From the IMG/VR virus record IMGVR_UViG_3300036715_001968, positions 1 through 46,205 of that record: DNA of 46,205 nt; one strand, 5' to 3'. The position numbers were made by a program, and so were the translations under genes. This DNA comes from a virus. This document shows positions 37,782-45,989 of this stretch, piece after piece (position 1 is the first letter of the stretch; each line of letters begins with the position of its first letter). The notes under the pieces were generated by a model. The model searched no databases, had not been told where the DNA came from, and was given only the letters and a program-made list of their open reading frames with translations.

Positions 37782-38351
37782 ATGGATGCTACGGCAATCA
37801 TCAACCCCAGTGACACTCGGCCAAATCTTACTCCCGAGTTGCGAGCATTTGGGGAACCAATCGGAATCCCATGTATTATGGGGGACGGAAACACTTGGCT
37901 AATTGCTGAGTGCGGGCTGGCCGAAGGTGTCGCTATTTTTCGTGAGGCACTCTATAGAAACAGTGTCCTGACATCGACCGTCCAAGTAGTGGATGCAAAA
38001 GCAGCGGCTTACTATGGATTGATGGTTAATTATGAGTTAACAGACGAGGAAGCAAAATTACTCCTCAAAGTTTTAGACGTGCAAGACCTGGCAACTTCGG
38101 CTTGTCAGGCCATCATCCCAATTGAGCATCCGAGACGAACGTTTGATGACTGGGCTTATGGTTCTTTATTTGCCAATGGGATCGACCCGGCTCGTGTGCC
38201 TCCACATTACATATCCCATGTTCTCGATATCCTTGTTCGCACCAATCGCACTGTGCCACACCATCAGTTTACCGAAGCTGGAATCGCAGCATCCAAAACG
38301 GGCAAGATCCTTTCCCAAGGCACTCCGAAACCACTGTTAAAGACGGAGTAA
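37782..38351 (+). CDS. Tail assembly-associated hypothetical protein
   Basis: The protein has 189 residues from ATG 37782; a longer frame crosses the opposite-strand gene. It appears alpha/beta (LAEGVAIFREALYRNSVLTS, LTDEEAKLLLKVLDVQDLAT, HYISHVLDILVRTNRTVPHH). Position immediately before the tape-measure gene is that of tail assembly chaperones. No frameshift site for a G/GT product was found. The family is not recognised. Confidence 0.6.
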   Translation: MDATAIINPSDTRPNLTPELRAFGEPIGIPCIMGDGNTWLIAECGLAEGVAIFREALYRNSVLTSTVQVVDAKAAAYYGLMVNYELTDEEAKLLLKVLDVQDLATSACQAIIPIEHPRRTFDDWAYGSLFANGIDPARVPPHYISHVLDILVRTNRTVPHHQFTEAGIAASKTGKILSQGTPKPLLKTE

Positions 38352-38357
38352 GTTCGG

Positions 38358-40259
38358 ATGCCAAGCGAATCATATGATTTAGTTTACGATGCCAGAATCG
38401 ACAAGGCTGTCACGGGCATCGACAAGCTGATTGCCAAAATTCACGACCTCGATAAAGTTGTCGATGAGTCTGAAGCCAAGATGAAAAAACTGGGCAATGA
38501 TACGCCCGGTTTGACCAACATCATGACGGTGCTGGCTCGGCTAAGAGCGGATCTCGGAAATACTGATCATGCTTCCGGGGCTCTGACAGCATCAATTAAA
38601 CGAATCGGCACAAATACACAACTTGCGAAAGCTAATGCAACGATTGCCATTCTGATTGCCGAACTGGCAAAGGCCGAAGCTCAGGCAAAACAGACACAGG
38701 CTGCTCTTGCTTCGATGCAGGTTCCTCCAGGTGTCGGGGCAGCATTGGGCGGCGGCGGTGGAACTACAAAAGGATTGGCATCAAAGGCCCTTATCGGAGG
38801 TGCTTTTGTAGCAACGGCAATCAGGTCGGGAACAAAGGCAGTTGGTGAATCGGGACAAACCGAGCGAACTTATAATGCTGAAGTTGCTCGGAAAGCGATT
38901 GAATATCGCTCACAGCTTCGCGAGACCGCTACACTTCGCGACAAGACAGAAGTCGATGACAATTTGATTCTTGAACAACTTGAATTTCAGGAAAAAACAG
39001 CAACCAAACAAGAGGATTCCCTAAACTTCAAAAATCAATTCCTTGGAGCCGTCGAAGCTGGAAAGAAGCGGGGGAATATCACTGACCAGGTGGCTGACGA
39101 ATTGATGGTCGAAGGTGCCACGTTTGCTGCGCGAACCGAGATGGATGCCGGGACGGCTGGAAAGCTGGTTGGACTGATGCCGAATTCGATGGAAGTCGGA
39201 TCAAAACAAAAAGGTATGTCCGAACTTGGCCAAATGCAATATCACCTCAACAAATTGGGAGTAAACTCAGTCCGCAATTTGACATCTCCGATGGTTGGCC
39301 TGATGGCTGAGATGGTGGACGAAGACGGAGGGCGAGTTGAAACACCGTCGAATATGGCCGCAATTTTAGCAGCATCGACAACAGCGACGGGTGGCAGTCC
39401 AGGTAGGTCAATGACCCAAGTAAAACAATCCAATCGAGTCCTTAGGAAGATGGCTGCATCGGGAATCGCTGAGATCACGATGGACGACGATTATCTGACC
39501 GCAATGGGAAAGGCCGCACGATTTTTGACTGCTCCAAATGCTGATCAATGGATGCAGGACAACAAGCTCGGTAACCGAAGCGAAAACGAAGCTACAGTGC
39601 GCATGGCCAAATTGCTACCAGTGATCAAAAAAGAAATTGCAGACCCGAAAGCACAAGCGTTTGGTGATTCAGCAATCTCAGTAAATCAGCAATTCCGAAA
39701 AGGAAAACTTGGTCAAGCAAACGCCAGCGAAGCCCGCCTACTCTCTTCCGAAATCAGACAAGGGATGAAATCGGAGCGGGTAGAAATCCTAAGAAACGAT
39801 GCCGAAGCCAGACTAAAAGATCCGACTCGAAAGGGCGGACCAGGCATCGATACGACGGCAACCGGAATTGCAGATGCTTGGACATATATATCCAATGCTG
39901 GCGGTGTCTATGGTCGAGATGAACGCATTGACCAGGAGGTTATCGGAGATCTTACCAGGCGAGCCAAGGAGGCTGGGATTGATCCCAATGCGAAGTTGCC
40001 AAACGGTGAAACGGTTGCAAACGCTCTGGGGTCTGCAAAAGACACATCAGGCCAAGGACGCGGTGTCCAGTCACTCGTCAAGGGTATCCCGACATCCGTA
40101 GACGAACGTCGCCGCGAGACGATCGACGAAACATCCAAATTGATTGAGGCCGCTGAAAAGCTGAAAGAAGCAGCCGAAGCACAAATCGAAGCAGCCAAGG
40201 CAGCCAATGGACCGATCGCACCACGTAATGCAGTTGGCGATGTAGTACCCAAGAGGTGA
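38358..40259 (+). CDS. Tail tape measure protein
   Basis: This 633-residue protein starts at ATG 38358, six bases after the previous stop. It is helical with coiled coils at the N-terminus (RIDKAVTGIDKLIAKIHDLD, ANATIAILIAELAKAEAQAK) and C-terminus (KLIEAAEKLKEAAEAQIEAA). There is a Gly-rich hydrophobic patch at about 130-155 (GVGAALGGGGGTTKGLASKA) and an extended central region. Such proteins set tail length and exit at infection. The modest length predicts a short-to-medium siphovirus tail. Confidence 0.85.
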   Translation: MPSESYDLVYDARIDKAVTGIDKLIAKIHDLDKVVDESEAKMKKLGNDTPGLTNIMTVLARLRADLGNTDHASGALTASIKRIGTNTQLAKANATIAILIAELAKAEAQAKQTQAALASMQVPPGVGAALGGGGGTTKGLASKALIGGAFVATAIRSGTKAVGESGQTERTYNAEVARKAIEYRSQLRETATLRDKTEVDDNLILEQLEFQEKTATKQEDSLNFKNQFLGAVEAGKKRGNITDQVADELMVEGATFAARTEMDAGTAGKLVGLMPNSMEVGSKQKGMSELGQMQYHLNKLGVNSVRNLTSPMVGLMAEMVDEDGGRVETPSNMAAILAASTTATGGSPGRSMTQVKQSNRVLRKMAASGIAEITMDDDYLTAMGKAARFLTAPNADQWMQDNKLGNRSENEATVRMAKLLPVIKKEIADPKAQAFGDSAISVNQQFRKGKLGQANASEARLLSSEIRQGMKSERVEILRNDAEARLKDPTRKGGPGIDTTATGIADAWTYISNAGGVYGRDERIDQEVIGDLTRRAKEAGIDPNAKLPNGETVANALGSAKDTSGQGRGVQSLVKGIPTSVDERRRETIDETSKLIEAAEKLKEAAEAQIEAAKAANGPIAPRNAVGDVVPKR

Positions 40260-40262
40260 CCC

Positions 40263-40718
40263 TTGGCACGATCGGGAAAGCAGATAGCCGCTCTTCAGAG
40301 GCACAAGGTTGCGTTTGATTTTTCGCAGGATCGGCTTGGCGAAGATCTTTGCAAAATCGCAACTGATGGATGCCTCGAAAACGTCATTGGCGAGAACTCG
40401 CCGGATGGAACGCCTTGGGCTCCGCTCTCGGAAGATTACGCGAAGTACAAGCAACTCAATTATCCAGGCTCACCAGTTGGCGTGCTCCATTTCTTGATGG
40501 CTCAGCCCCAAGAAATTGCAGGACAGGCATCAATCGATCCATTGCTTGCGAAAGTCTCATATGGAGTATCCGATCAAGCAAAACAAGAGATGGCTTGGTT
40601 CACGGAGGGCGACACAAGCCGCAATCGACCGCCGCGTCCTTTTTGGGGATTCACCACCCGTTCAATCGAAGCATCAGCGGCATTACTGAAGAAGACATTC
40701 CACAACAACATTAAGTGA
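40263..40718 (+). CDS. Phage virion morphogenesis (gpS/gpG-like) protein
   Basis: The protein has 151 residues from TTG 40263 after AGAGGTG. The segment ENSPDGTPWAPLSEDYAKYK and the later RPPRPFWGFT are typical of the P2 gpS/Mu gpG tail completion family. It is a small, soluble, mostly helical protein. Its place after the tape-measure gene is unusual for tail completion proteins, which usually lie upstream. Confidence 0.75.
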   Translation: MARSGKQIAALQRHKVAFDFSQDRLGEDLCKIATDGCLENVIGENSPDGTPWAPLSEDYAKYKQLNYPGSPVGVLHFLMAQPQEIAGQASIDPLLAKVSYGVSDQAKQEMAWFTEGDTSRNRPPRPFWGFTTRSIEASAALLKKTFHNNIK

Positions 40719-40725
40719 GGATTGC

Positions 40726-41181
40726 ATGAGTCTTACCCCTACGAATCTTTATATGAACTGGTCGCCGATCACGATCGTTGCGACCCCACTAACCGGGGCC
40801 CCGGTGACAGTTACGCTTACCGAAATCGTCGATGTGGACCCTGACATTTCAACACGTCAAGAAATGTTCTACGGAGATACAAACAAGTTTCCGCGAATCA
40901 TCGCGAATGTCGAAAAGAAACGATCACTGACTATCACCAGCGGCGACATTTACAAGCTGCTGACGATCCCGGAAGATTCAACTTGCGTGATCACGGCAAC
41001 ACTGAATGACGTGAAAAACGGATCGGGAGCAGGAGGTGGCGGAATCCAACTTGTTCTCTCGAATGCGGTTCGCGAGAGTGCGGATTTCAAATCGCCAAAC
41101 AACAAAATCGGCACTGGCTCGGTGAAGTTTAATGCGTTCGCCGTGTCCGATGCTGACCCGCTGGTAATCACCCAACTGTAA
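40726..41181 (+). CDS. Tail structural protein, beta-rich
   Basis: This 151-residue protein starts at ATG 40726 after GAGGA. It is composed of beta strands (SPITIVATPLTGAPVTVTLT, KRSLTITSGDIYKLLTIPED, GSVKFNAFAVSDADPLVITQ) and resembles a tail-tube or tail-tip beta-sandwich. It sits between the morphogenesis protein and the distal-tail gene. A tail tube subunit is one possibility, though the order would be unusual. Confidence 0.55.
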   Translation: MSLTPTNLYMNWSPITIVATPLTGAPVTVTLTEIVDVDPDISTRQEMFYGDTNKFPRIIANVEKKRSLTITSGDIYKLLTIPEDSTCVITATLNDVKNGSGAGGGGIQLVLSNAVRESADFKSPNNKIGTGSVKFNAFAVSDADPLVITQL

Positions 41182-41208
41182 TACAGTCCCGCAACCGGAG
41201 TCACTGAC

Positions 41209-41574
41209 TTGGCTACTTTCGACGGCATTTCGTTGGCTCCGGTTGCGATCCCTTTGGATGTCCCAAATCCAAAGCGGCGACAATTCAACACTTATCCAGG
41301 CGTTAATGGTCGGCAAGCCCTGGATATGGGCACTGATGGGGGGAAAATCTATGTCGAATCTGTGCTGTACGCCACAAGCTTATCTGGCCTACAAACGATC
41401 GAAACGACGTGGAGAAATTATCAAAGATCAGGTGACTATCACGCATTCGTAGATAACTTTGGGAACGCAAAATATGCTTGCTTGGAATCGTTTGAACCGG
41501 ATGGGAGGATGACACGAGCGGCTGACGGCGGATACATTCGCAAAGCAAAATTTACATTCCTTTATCTCAACTGA
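41209..41574 (+). CDS. Small tail-tip protein, TTG start
   Basis: The protein has 121 residues from TTG 41209, eight bases after GGAG. Strands such as ISLAPVAIPLDVPNPKRRQF and YARFTFLYL-like ending (IRKAKFTFLYLN) frame a segment GKIYVESVLYATSLSGLQTI. It is probably a distal-tail or baseplate component. Seven bases separate its stop from the large tail-tip gene. Confidence 0.6.
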   Translation: MATFDGISLAPVAIPLDVPNPKRRQFNTYPGVNGRQALDMGTDGGKIYVESVLYATSLSGLQTIETTWRNYQRSGDYHAFVDNFGNAKYACLESFEPDGRMTRAADGGYIRKAKFTFLYLN

Positions 41575-41581
41575 GGTTGAT

Positions 41582-43723
41582 ATGTCTACCAATAAAATTT
41601 CTGACCCTTGGCTTCCTGGTGATTCGGATTATGTTCCATCTAACATGCCAGCAACCTTATTCACCGTTTACAAAATTGCCACAAGTCGAAATGATCTCAC
41701 TGAAGATTTGATTCTCGATAACGTGAATTTCCTCTGGCACCAACAAAGAATGGGTGACGACCCAGGAATTGCCGCATTTTCATATGTCTTTCAAGACAAT
41801 GGAGACCCGGATTCGCCGCATTGCTTTGAGCAAGCTCTAGATAGTGGTTACACACTTCTCAAAACCGTTGATGCAGGCGACAGACTGAATGTCGTGGCAA
41901 CTCGGCCCGATGGTGTTCAAATCGTTATTTTCGATGGCCACATTCTCGACTTCGGGATGGTGATCGACGGCGACACAGAACAAGTAGATTTCTACGGTGT
42001 TGGTGTCGCAAAAACGCTTTGGGACCGACCGATCGGCGGCGCAATCATGCGCAATGCCGACTCACCTATGACCGATGGGCAAGCAACGACTGACATCGTT
42101 TCTGTGTTCAACCCTCAAATCAATGGAGTTACATACGGAAACTGCACACCTCTCGGTGGTGATTACACTCTTAATGGATTTGAGTTCCCACTATTCATTG
42201 AGCCTTTTGTTTATGGATCAACAGAAACAAGACCGCGATTTTGGACGCTTGCAAACGCAATTCGATACATCGTATTCAGCGAAAACAACGACGAAGAGTT
42301 GGTTAACAATCCAACGAAAGAAGAAATCCTAGAAGTTTTGGTGGCCAGAGAACCTAAAATAGGTTACGCATTCGACCCAAGTGATGTTGGTACATATGAA
42401 GCTAAAAGTATACTAGCACCAACCAAGCCAATAACGGGTAGAGCGTGGCCGCAAGTGGTTCACGAATTCATTCGTGACAAAGGCTTTGGAATGCACTTTC
42501 GTATCAGCACAACGGGCGAACGTGAGCCAGTGACTGATTTGGTTTTGTTCGTCCTTCAGGCTGGTGAAGTCAAAGATGTTTGGCTTCCTCAACGCGGTTC
42601 TGATTTTGATGCCAGATTCTGCAATCTTGGATCGGCTCGCGTAGGTCGTGATCTCAAGCAAGTTGTCAATTCTTGGATCGTCGATTCGGCCCTACTTCGA
42701 TATGAAGCATCATTTGTTTTGGCCCCTTTATTTCCAATGATGATTGCTGATAGTGACGACGCGACATCTTTGTCGGCTTACGACAAATCGGGATCACTCT
42801 ATCAGAGTGGGCAACGTGATTTTTACCGGCTCTACGGTTTTGATGAAACGGACGATGGCCACTATGCGATGGGGAGTGGAAGCCCGATTAAAGGAGCCCC
42901 GGATCTCTCGCAATTATTTGGGACAAAATCCTATGCGATTCGTCGGCGCATCCCACGATCCAACCTCATTACATCCGATGCCAGCGGTAACCCATTGGCC
43001 CCACGTCTCGATTACATGACTGGTTACACAGGCCCATACCCCGGCCTCTGGGATGGATCGGGAGGGACGGCGTGGAAGCCCATTGTTTCGGGATGGTCGC
43101 TCTGTCGGGATCGGCTCGGATTTCGCGTGACCATAGATAACCCCAACGCCTGGTCAGTAGGTCCAGACCCTGTGACTAAGGCGCAAAAAATTCTAAAAAC
43201 CGTAGAAGCCCAATCATTCAGCGGAACAAACAATTTCTATTTCCGCTTGACTTGTGTTATCGAAGGTGATGAATCAATCAAAGCGGTTGCAGACCGACAG
43301 GAATTGAGCCCGGTCATCGACACGATTTCCCGAAGAATCGACGCGAGAGATCGGTACTACAAAGAGATCATTGCGAAAACTTCGGTCTTTAATACAGGCT
43401 CGACTTCCGTGATTTTTCGGGATGACACTCCGTTGGCGATGGCCGAAGCAATTGCGAATCGTGATGCAACACAATCGGGGATATTAGACGGTGAAATCCA
43501 TATACCATACATAACCACATATTACGAAATTGGTGACAGAATCCGACAAGTTAATGGCCGTGGACTTGGGTTTAGGACTGACGATGGCGGCGTTTCGTCG
43601 ACTCCGATTTACCCGATCGTTGAAGCCCGAAAGATTATCAACAAACCAAAGCAGGGCGTAACGCTCAGCATTTCGGACGAGTCCACCGCAAGACATAGCA
43701 TCGAAAGAAAAATCAATCGATGA
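41582..43723 (+). CDS. Large tail-tip/baseplate hub-like protein
   Basis: The protein has 713 residues from ATG 41582 after GAGG. Beta-rich segments at the start (DNVNFLWHQQRMGDDPGIAA, DRLNVVATRPDGVQIVIFDG, QVDFYGVGVAKTLWDRPIGG) resemble the first hub domain of gp27/tail-associated proteins. A long middle and the end (REDDTPLAMAEAIANRDATQ-like; YYEIGDRIRQVNGRGLGFRT) fit a tail tip that contacts the tape measure. No hydrolase motif is visible. Two short paralogous proteins follow. Confidence 0.65.
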   Translation: MSTNKISDPWLPGDSDYVPSNMPATLFTVYKIATSRNDLTEDLILDNVNFLWHQQRMGDDPGIAAFSYVFQDNGDPDSPHCFEQALDSGYTLLKTVDAGDRLNVVATRPDGVQIVIFDGHILDFGMVIDGDTEQVDFYGVGVAKTLWDRPIGGAIMRNADSPMTDGQATTDIVSVFNPQINGVTYGNCTPLGGDYTLNGFEFPLFIEPFVYGSTETRPRFWTLANAIRYIVFSENNDEELVNNPTKEEILEVLVAREPKIGYAFDPSDVGTYEAKSILAPTKPITGRAWPQVVHEFIRDKGFGMHFRISTTGEREPVTDLVLFVLQAGEVKDVWLPQRGSDFDARFCNLGSARVGRDLKQVVNSWIVDSALLRYEASFVLAPLFPMMIADSDDATSLSAYDKSGSLYQSGQRDFYRLYGFDETDDGHYAMGSGSPIKGAPDLSQLFGTKSYAIRRRIPRSNLITSDASGNPLAPRLDYMTGYTGPYPGLWDGSGGTAWKPIVSGWSLCRDRLGFRVTIDNPNAWSVGPDPVTKAQKILKTVEAQSFSGTNNFYFRLTCVIEGDESIKAVADRQELSPVIDTISRRIDARDRYYKEIIAKTSVFNTGSTSVIFRDDTPLAMAEAIANRDATQSGILDGEIHIPYITTYYEIGDRIRQVNGRGLGFRTDDGGVSSTPIYPIVEARKIINKPKQGVTLSISDESTARHSIERKINR

Positions 43724-44043
43724 ACATTTATGATGATCAAGAATTGATCCGACTTGGAGACGCATATCGTGATGGCTCTCGACGAGAGGAAGAATCATCA
43801 AGTCAGATCGGGGCAACATGCTTGGCGAAAACCAAAACTGTCACGACGTACCCAACGTCGGCTGGTAAGTTTTTCGCATGCTCAACCCAAAAAGTGATTG
43901 GGCCGGAAACTGAAGGTGGAACAGCGACCGTTGCCGATCTGGGAGACACCTTTTACGCTTGGCTTCCCACCGGGCGAACCGTGCCTGCAAATGGTACGCT
44001 TGTCATATGTGAACGTGTTCCTTACCGATGGGTGATTGATTGA
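43720..44043 (+). CDS. Tail-tip accessory protein A
   Basis: This 107-residue protein starts at ATG 43720, overlapping the previous stop as ATGA. It has a polar N-terminus and a beta domain with ETEGGTATVADLGDTFYAWL, then ANGTLVICERVPYRWVID. The same pattern recurs in the next gene, so the two are tandem paralogues. A small tail-tip or collar piece is likely. Confidence 0.6.
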   Translation: MNIYDDQELIRLGDAYRDGSRREEESSSQIGATCLAKTKTVTTYPTSAGKFFACSTQKVIGPETEGGTATVADLGDTFYAWLPTGRTVPANGTLVICERVPYRWVID

Positions 44044-44783
44044 TAATGGATGACATCGAAATTTCCAGAATTGCGAGAGACAACGAAAGACTCGGTTTTC
44101 GAGCCCCCAAAGCTAGCAGTAGACCCGCGATTTTCGGTCGCGTGACCACCACCAGCCCAACCATAAACCACTTCATCAACATCATCCCGCAAGCGATCAC
44201 CGGCACGGAAGTAGAGGGTGGCACGGCCACGTCTACCGATCTTGGGACCGATCCGATAACGGCTCTTTTGATCGGGCCGGGCGTGCCATCGACGGGTGAT
44301 CAAGTGTTGGCCACGCTGGTGGATTATCGGTGGGTGGTGGGCAAGCGGGTGAGTGGTGGGGGGGCTACATGGATCTCCACAACGTGTTCTCCCGTTCGCA
44401 TTCCGTCGACTCTGACAATGACATCGGTCGCTCCGAACAATACAACGCTTTGGCAGGGAACTCTCACCTATGGCCCGTCTCCTTCTGGGATCGCCGGGCT
44501 TCCGCCAAATTGTTGGATCGGCCCGGTGAACAGCAACGGCGCAGGCCAAACGGATCAAATCTTCTTCTCGATTCAAACTAGCGGTCCGTGCCTCGGTATT
44601 ATTAACATCTTAGCAGTAACTCCAACACCTGGAACGACGGCTTTCGCTGCTGACATTTACAACCCGGCAGCGTCGGGAAATTCCTTTGGGGACGGGGTAA
44701 ACCCCTCGACATTTTTCCTGAAGTACGGGTCTTATTTTGGTGGGATTCCTGGCTACGACAACACTATTACTGTGCAAGGTTGA
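44040..44783 (+). CDS. Tail-tip accessory protein B, extended paralogue
   Basis: The frame starts at TTG 44040 (overlapping stop) or ATG 44046, giving 247 or 245 residues. After a short charged N-terminus comes EVEGGTATSTDLGTDPITAL and QVLATLVDYRWVVGKR, which match the preceding protein. An added C-terminal beta domain of about 140 residues follows (STLTMTSVAPNNTTLWQGTL, PNCWIGPVNSNGAGQTDQIF). The extension may be the receptor-facing part. Confidence 0.6.
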   Translation: MIMDDIEISRIARDNERLGFRAPKASSRPAIFGRVTTTSPTINHFINIIPQAITGTEVEGGTATSTDLGTDPITALLIGPGVPSTGDQVLATLVDYRWVVGKRVSGGGATWISTTCSPVRIPSTLTMTSVAPNNTTLWQGTLTYGPSPSGIAGLPPNCWIGPVNSNGAGQTDQIFFSIQTSGPCLGIINILAVTPTPGTTAFAADIYNPAASGNSFGDGVNPSTFFLKYGSYFGGIPGYDNTITVQG

Positions 44784-44784
44784 T

Positions 44785-45024
44785 ATGGACGAAATGACAT
44801 TGGAGGAAATGATAAAGTCGATACATGGCGACGAATGGATACCAAAAGAATATTCGCCTATTGATAATGCGTTATCTCCCCCAGCCCACGCCGTCGCAAT
44901 CATCGCCTGCCCACATCGCCAGAGCGATTGCCACTGTCTGAGCAAACCAGCCACATGCACGAAAGATAATATAATCGTGCAATTATCGGATTGCCAAAAC
45001 TGCGTTGGCTCGCGAGATGAGTGA
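44785..45024 (+). CDS. Small Cys-rich protein, last late gene
   Basis: This 79-residue protein starts at ATG 44785 after AAGG. An acidic helix (DEMTLEEMIKSIHGDEWIPK) is followed by a Cys/His-rich half (CPHRQSDCHCLSKPATCTKD, then LSDCQNCVGS) that may bind zinc or be disulphide-linked. It ends the late operon 10 bases before the strong terminator. The function is unknown. Confidence 0.65.
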   Translation: MDEMTLEEMIKSIHGDEWIPKEYSPIDNALSPPAHAVAIIACPHRQSDCHCLSKPATCTKDNIIVQLSDCQNCVGSRDE

Positions 45025-45034
45025 TGATCTATTC

Positions 45035-45073
45035 AGCCCGTCTGTCCTCGATTGGATAGACGGGCTGTTTTTG
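45035..45073 (+). terminator. Strong terminator of the late operon
   Basis: A 13-pair stem (45035-45047 with 45054-45066, one G-T) has the six-base loop TCGATT and the tail GTTTTTG. The related terminator at 297-331 has the loop in the opposite orientation. Confidence 0.85.
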
Positions 45074-45180
45074 TTTCGAAACAGGCCGCCAAAAAATAAT
45101 TCCAAAAAAATAATAACTACCCTATTTACTTCCGGTTAATCGCTGGTATATTTAGATTGTCGAGACAAGGAACACCAACC
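45046..45180. repeat. Terminator-promoter block, copy 2 (partner at 305-440)
   Basis: This block is highly similar to 305-440 through the A-rich tract CCAAAAAAATAATAACTACC, the promoter and the leader to ACCAACCAC. It diverges afterwards into a different gene. Confidence 0.85.
45125..45152 (+). promoter_or_regulatory. Promoter of the right-end cassette
   Basis: TTTACT (45125-45130), a 16-base spacer ending in CTGG and TATATT (45147-45152) match the copy at 384-411. The spacer differs at several bases while both hexamers are unchanged. Confidence 0.65.
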
Positions 45181-45198
45181 ACGAAAAGGGGGCTGACA

Positions 45199-45630
45199 AT
45201 GGCAAAGATTGACATGAATCAGGGCCAAGACGCCGAAGGCCGGACTTTCGGTTATGTATCAGGAGATGGGGGGGGGTACTTTTTTACCCACCGCGCAACG
45301 CGGTCAGAGACGATCGCATCGATCGAAGTCGATCAGCGCGATGGATGCGGAGGCCTGACGAGAGACGAGGCAATGGAGGCTCTGGATATCCACCTGGCCC
45401 CAGAGCCAGAAAAGACCATAGAAGAAATCGCATGCGAGATCGCATCCGAGATCGTCCGAGACGTGATCGATGAAGACCTTCCGCGTGAGTGGACGGTCCT
45501 GGCCCCAGAGTACGCAGATCGTCTCGAAACGCTCCTAGATGCCGAGGGTTACGACTCGTCGTCAGGAGACTTTTTTCGAGCCAAGGCGCTCGTAAAATCG
45601 GCATATCTTGCCGAAATCGCCCTGGCTTAA
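45199..45630 (+). CDS. Acidic hypothetical cassette protein
   Basis: The start is ATG 45199 after AAGGGGG, giving 143 residues; a longer frame reads back into the promoter. The first third has FGYVSGDGGGYFFTHRATRS, and the rest is acidic and helical (EKTIEEIACEIASEIVRDVI, EYADRLETLLDAEGYDSSSG). High acidity would suit a DNA-mimic or host-protein inhibitor, but that is speculative. A 44-base repeat with a UUCG hairpin follows directly. Confidence 0.7.
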   Translation: MAKIDMNQGQDAEGRTFGYVSGDGGGYFFTHRATRSETIASIEVDQRDGCGGLTRDEAMEALDIHLAPEPEKTIEEIACEIASEIVRDVIDEDLPREWTVLAPEYADRLETLLDAEGYDSSSGDFFRAKALVKSAYLAEIALA

Positions 45631-45674
45631 AATTAACCGCTACCCGCCCCGCTTCGGCGGGGCCTTACTTCCCA
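45631..45674 (+). repeat. 44-base intercistronic repeat with UUCG hairpin, copy 1
   Basis: This element is identical to 45918-45961. CCCCGC/GCGGGG with the stable TTCG tetraloop is followed by CCTTACTT. It lies between two cassette genes and lacks a true T run, so it may be a weak terminator or an RNA-stability element. Confidence 0.8.
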
Positions 45675-45701
45675 CACACACACGAAAAAAGGAAGACAAA
45701 T

Positions 45702-45923
45702 ATGCTTTCCGTTGCACGTTTTGAAGTTGTGTCTTATTGCTGCGAGCCGGGTTGCCCCTGTCATCACAAATCTGGGGTGGTCGAGGCCGAGTACGAAGGC
45801 AACGAACCTGGAGCCGTCGCCGAGGCCCTGCAAGCTTTTCGGCGAGGTGGCCGCTACCCATATACCGTGCTTCGGGCTATCCGGTGGGGACGCGAACCGC
45901 AAGTTCTCATGGAGGCCAATTAA
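45702..45923 (+). CDS. Small Cys-rich cassette protein
   Basis: The protein has 73 residues from ATG 45702 after AAGGAAG; the longer upstream frame overlaps the previous gene. The N-terminus FEVVSYCCEPGCPCHHKSG contains a CCxxxCxCHH cluster that may bind zinc. A helix (AVAEALQAFRRGG) and a strand follow. No known family is recognised. It is bracketed by the two identical hairpin repeats. Confidence 0.65.
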   Translation: MLSVARFEVVSYCCEPGCPCHHKSGVVEAEYEGNEPGAVAEALQAFRRGGRYPYTVLRAIRWGREPQVLMEAN

Positions 45924-45961
45924 CCGCTACCCGCCCCGCTTCGGCGGGGCCTTACTTCCCA
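45918..45961 (+). repeat. 44-base intercistronic repeat with UUCG hairpin, copy 2
   Basis: This element is identical to 45631-45674 and overlaps the last bases of the 45702 gene, as copy 1 overlaps the region just past the 45199 stop. It precedes the gene A paralogue at 45990. Confidence 0.8.
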
Positions 45962-45989
45962 ACCACAAACCACGAAAGAGAGATTCGAG

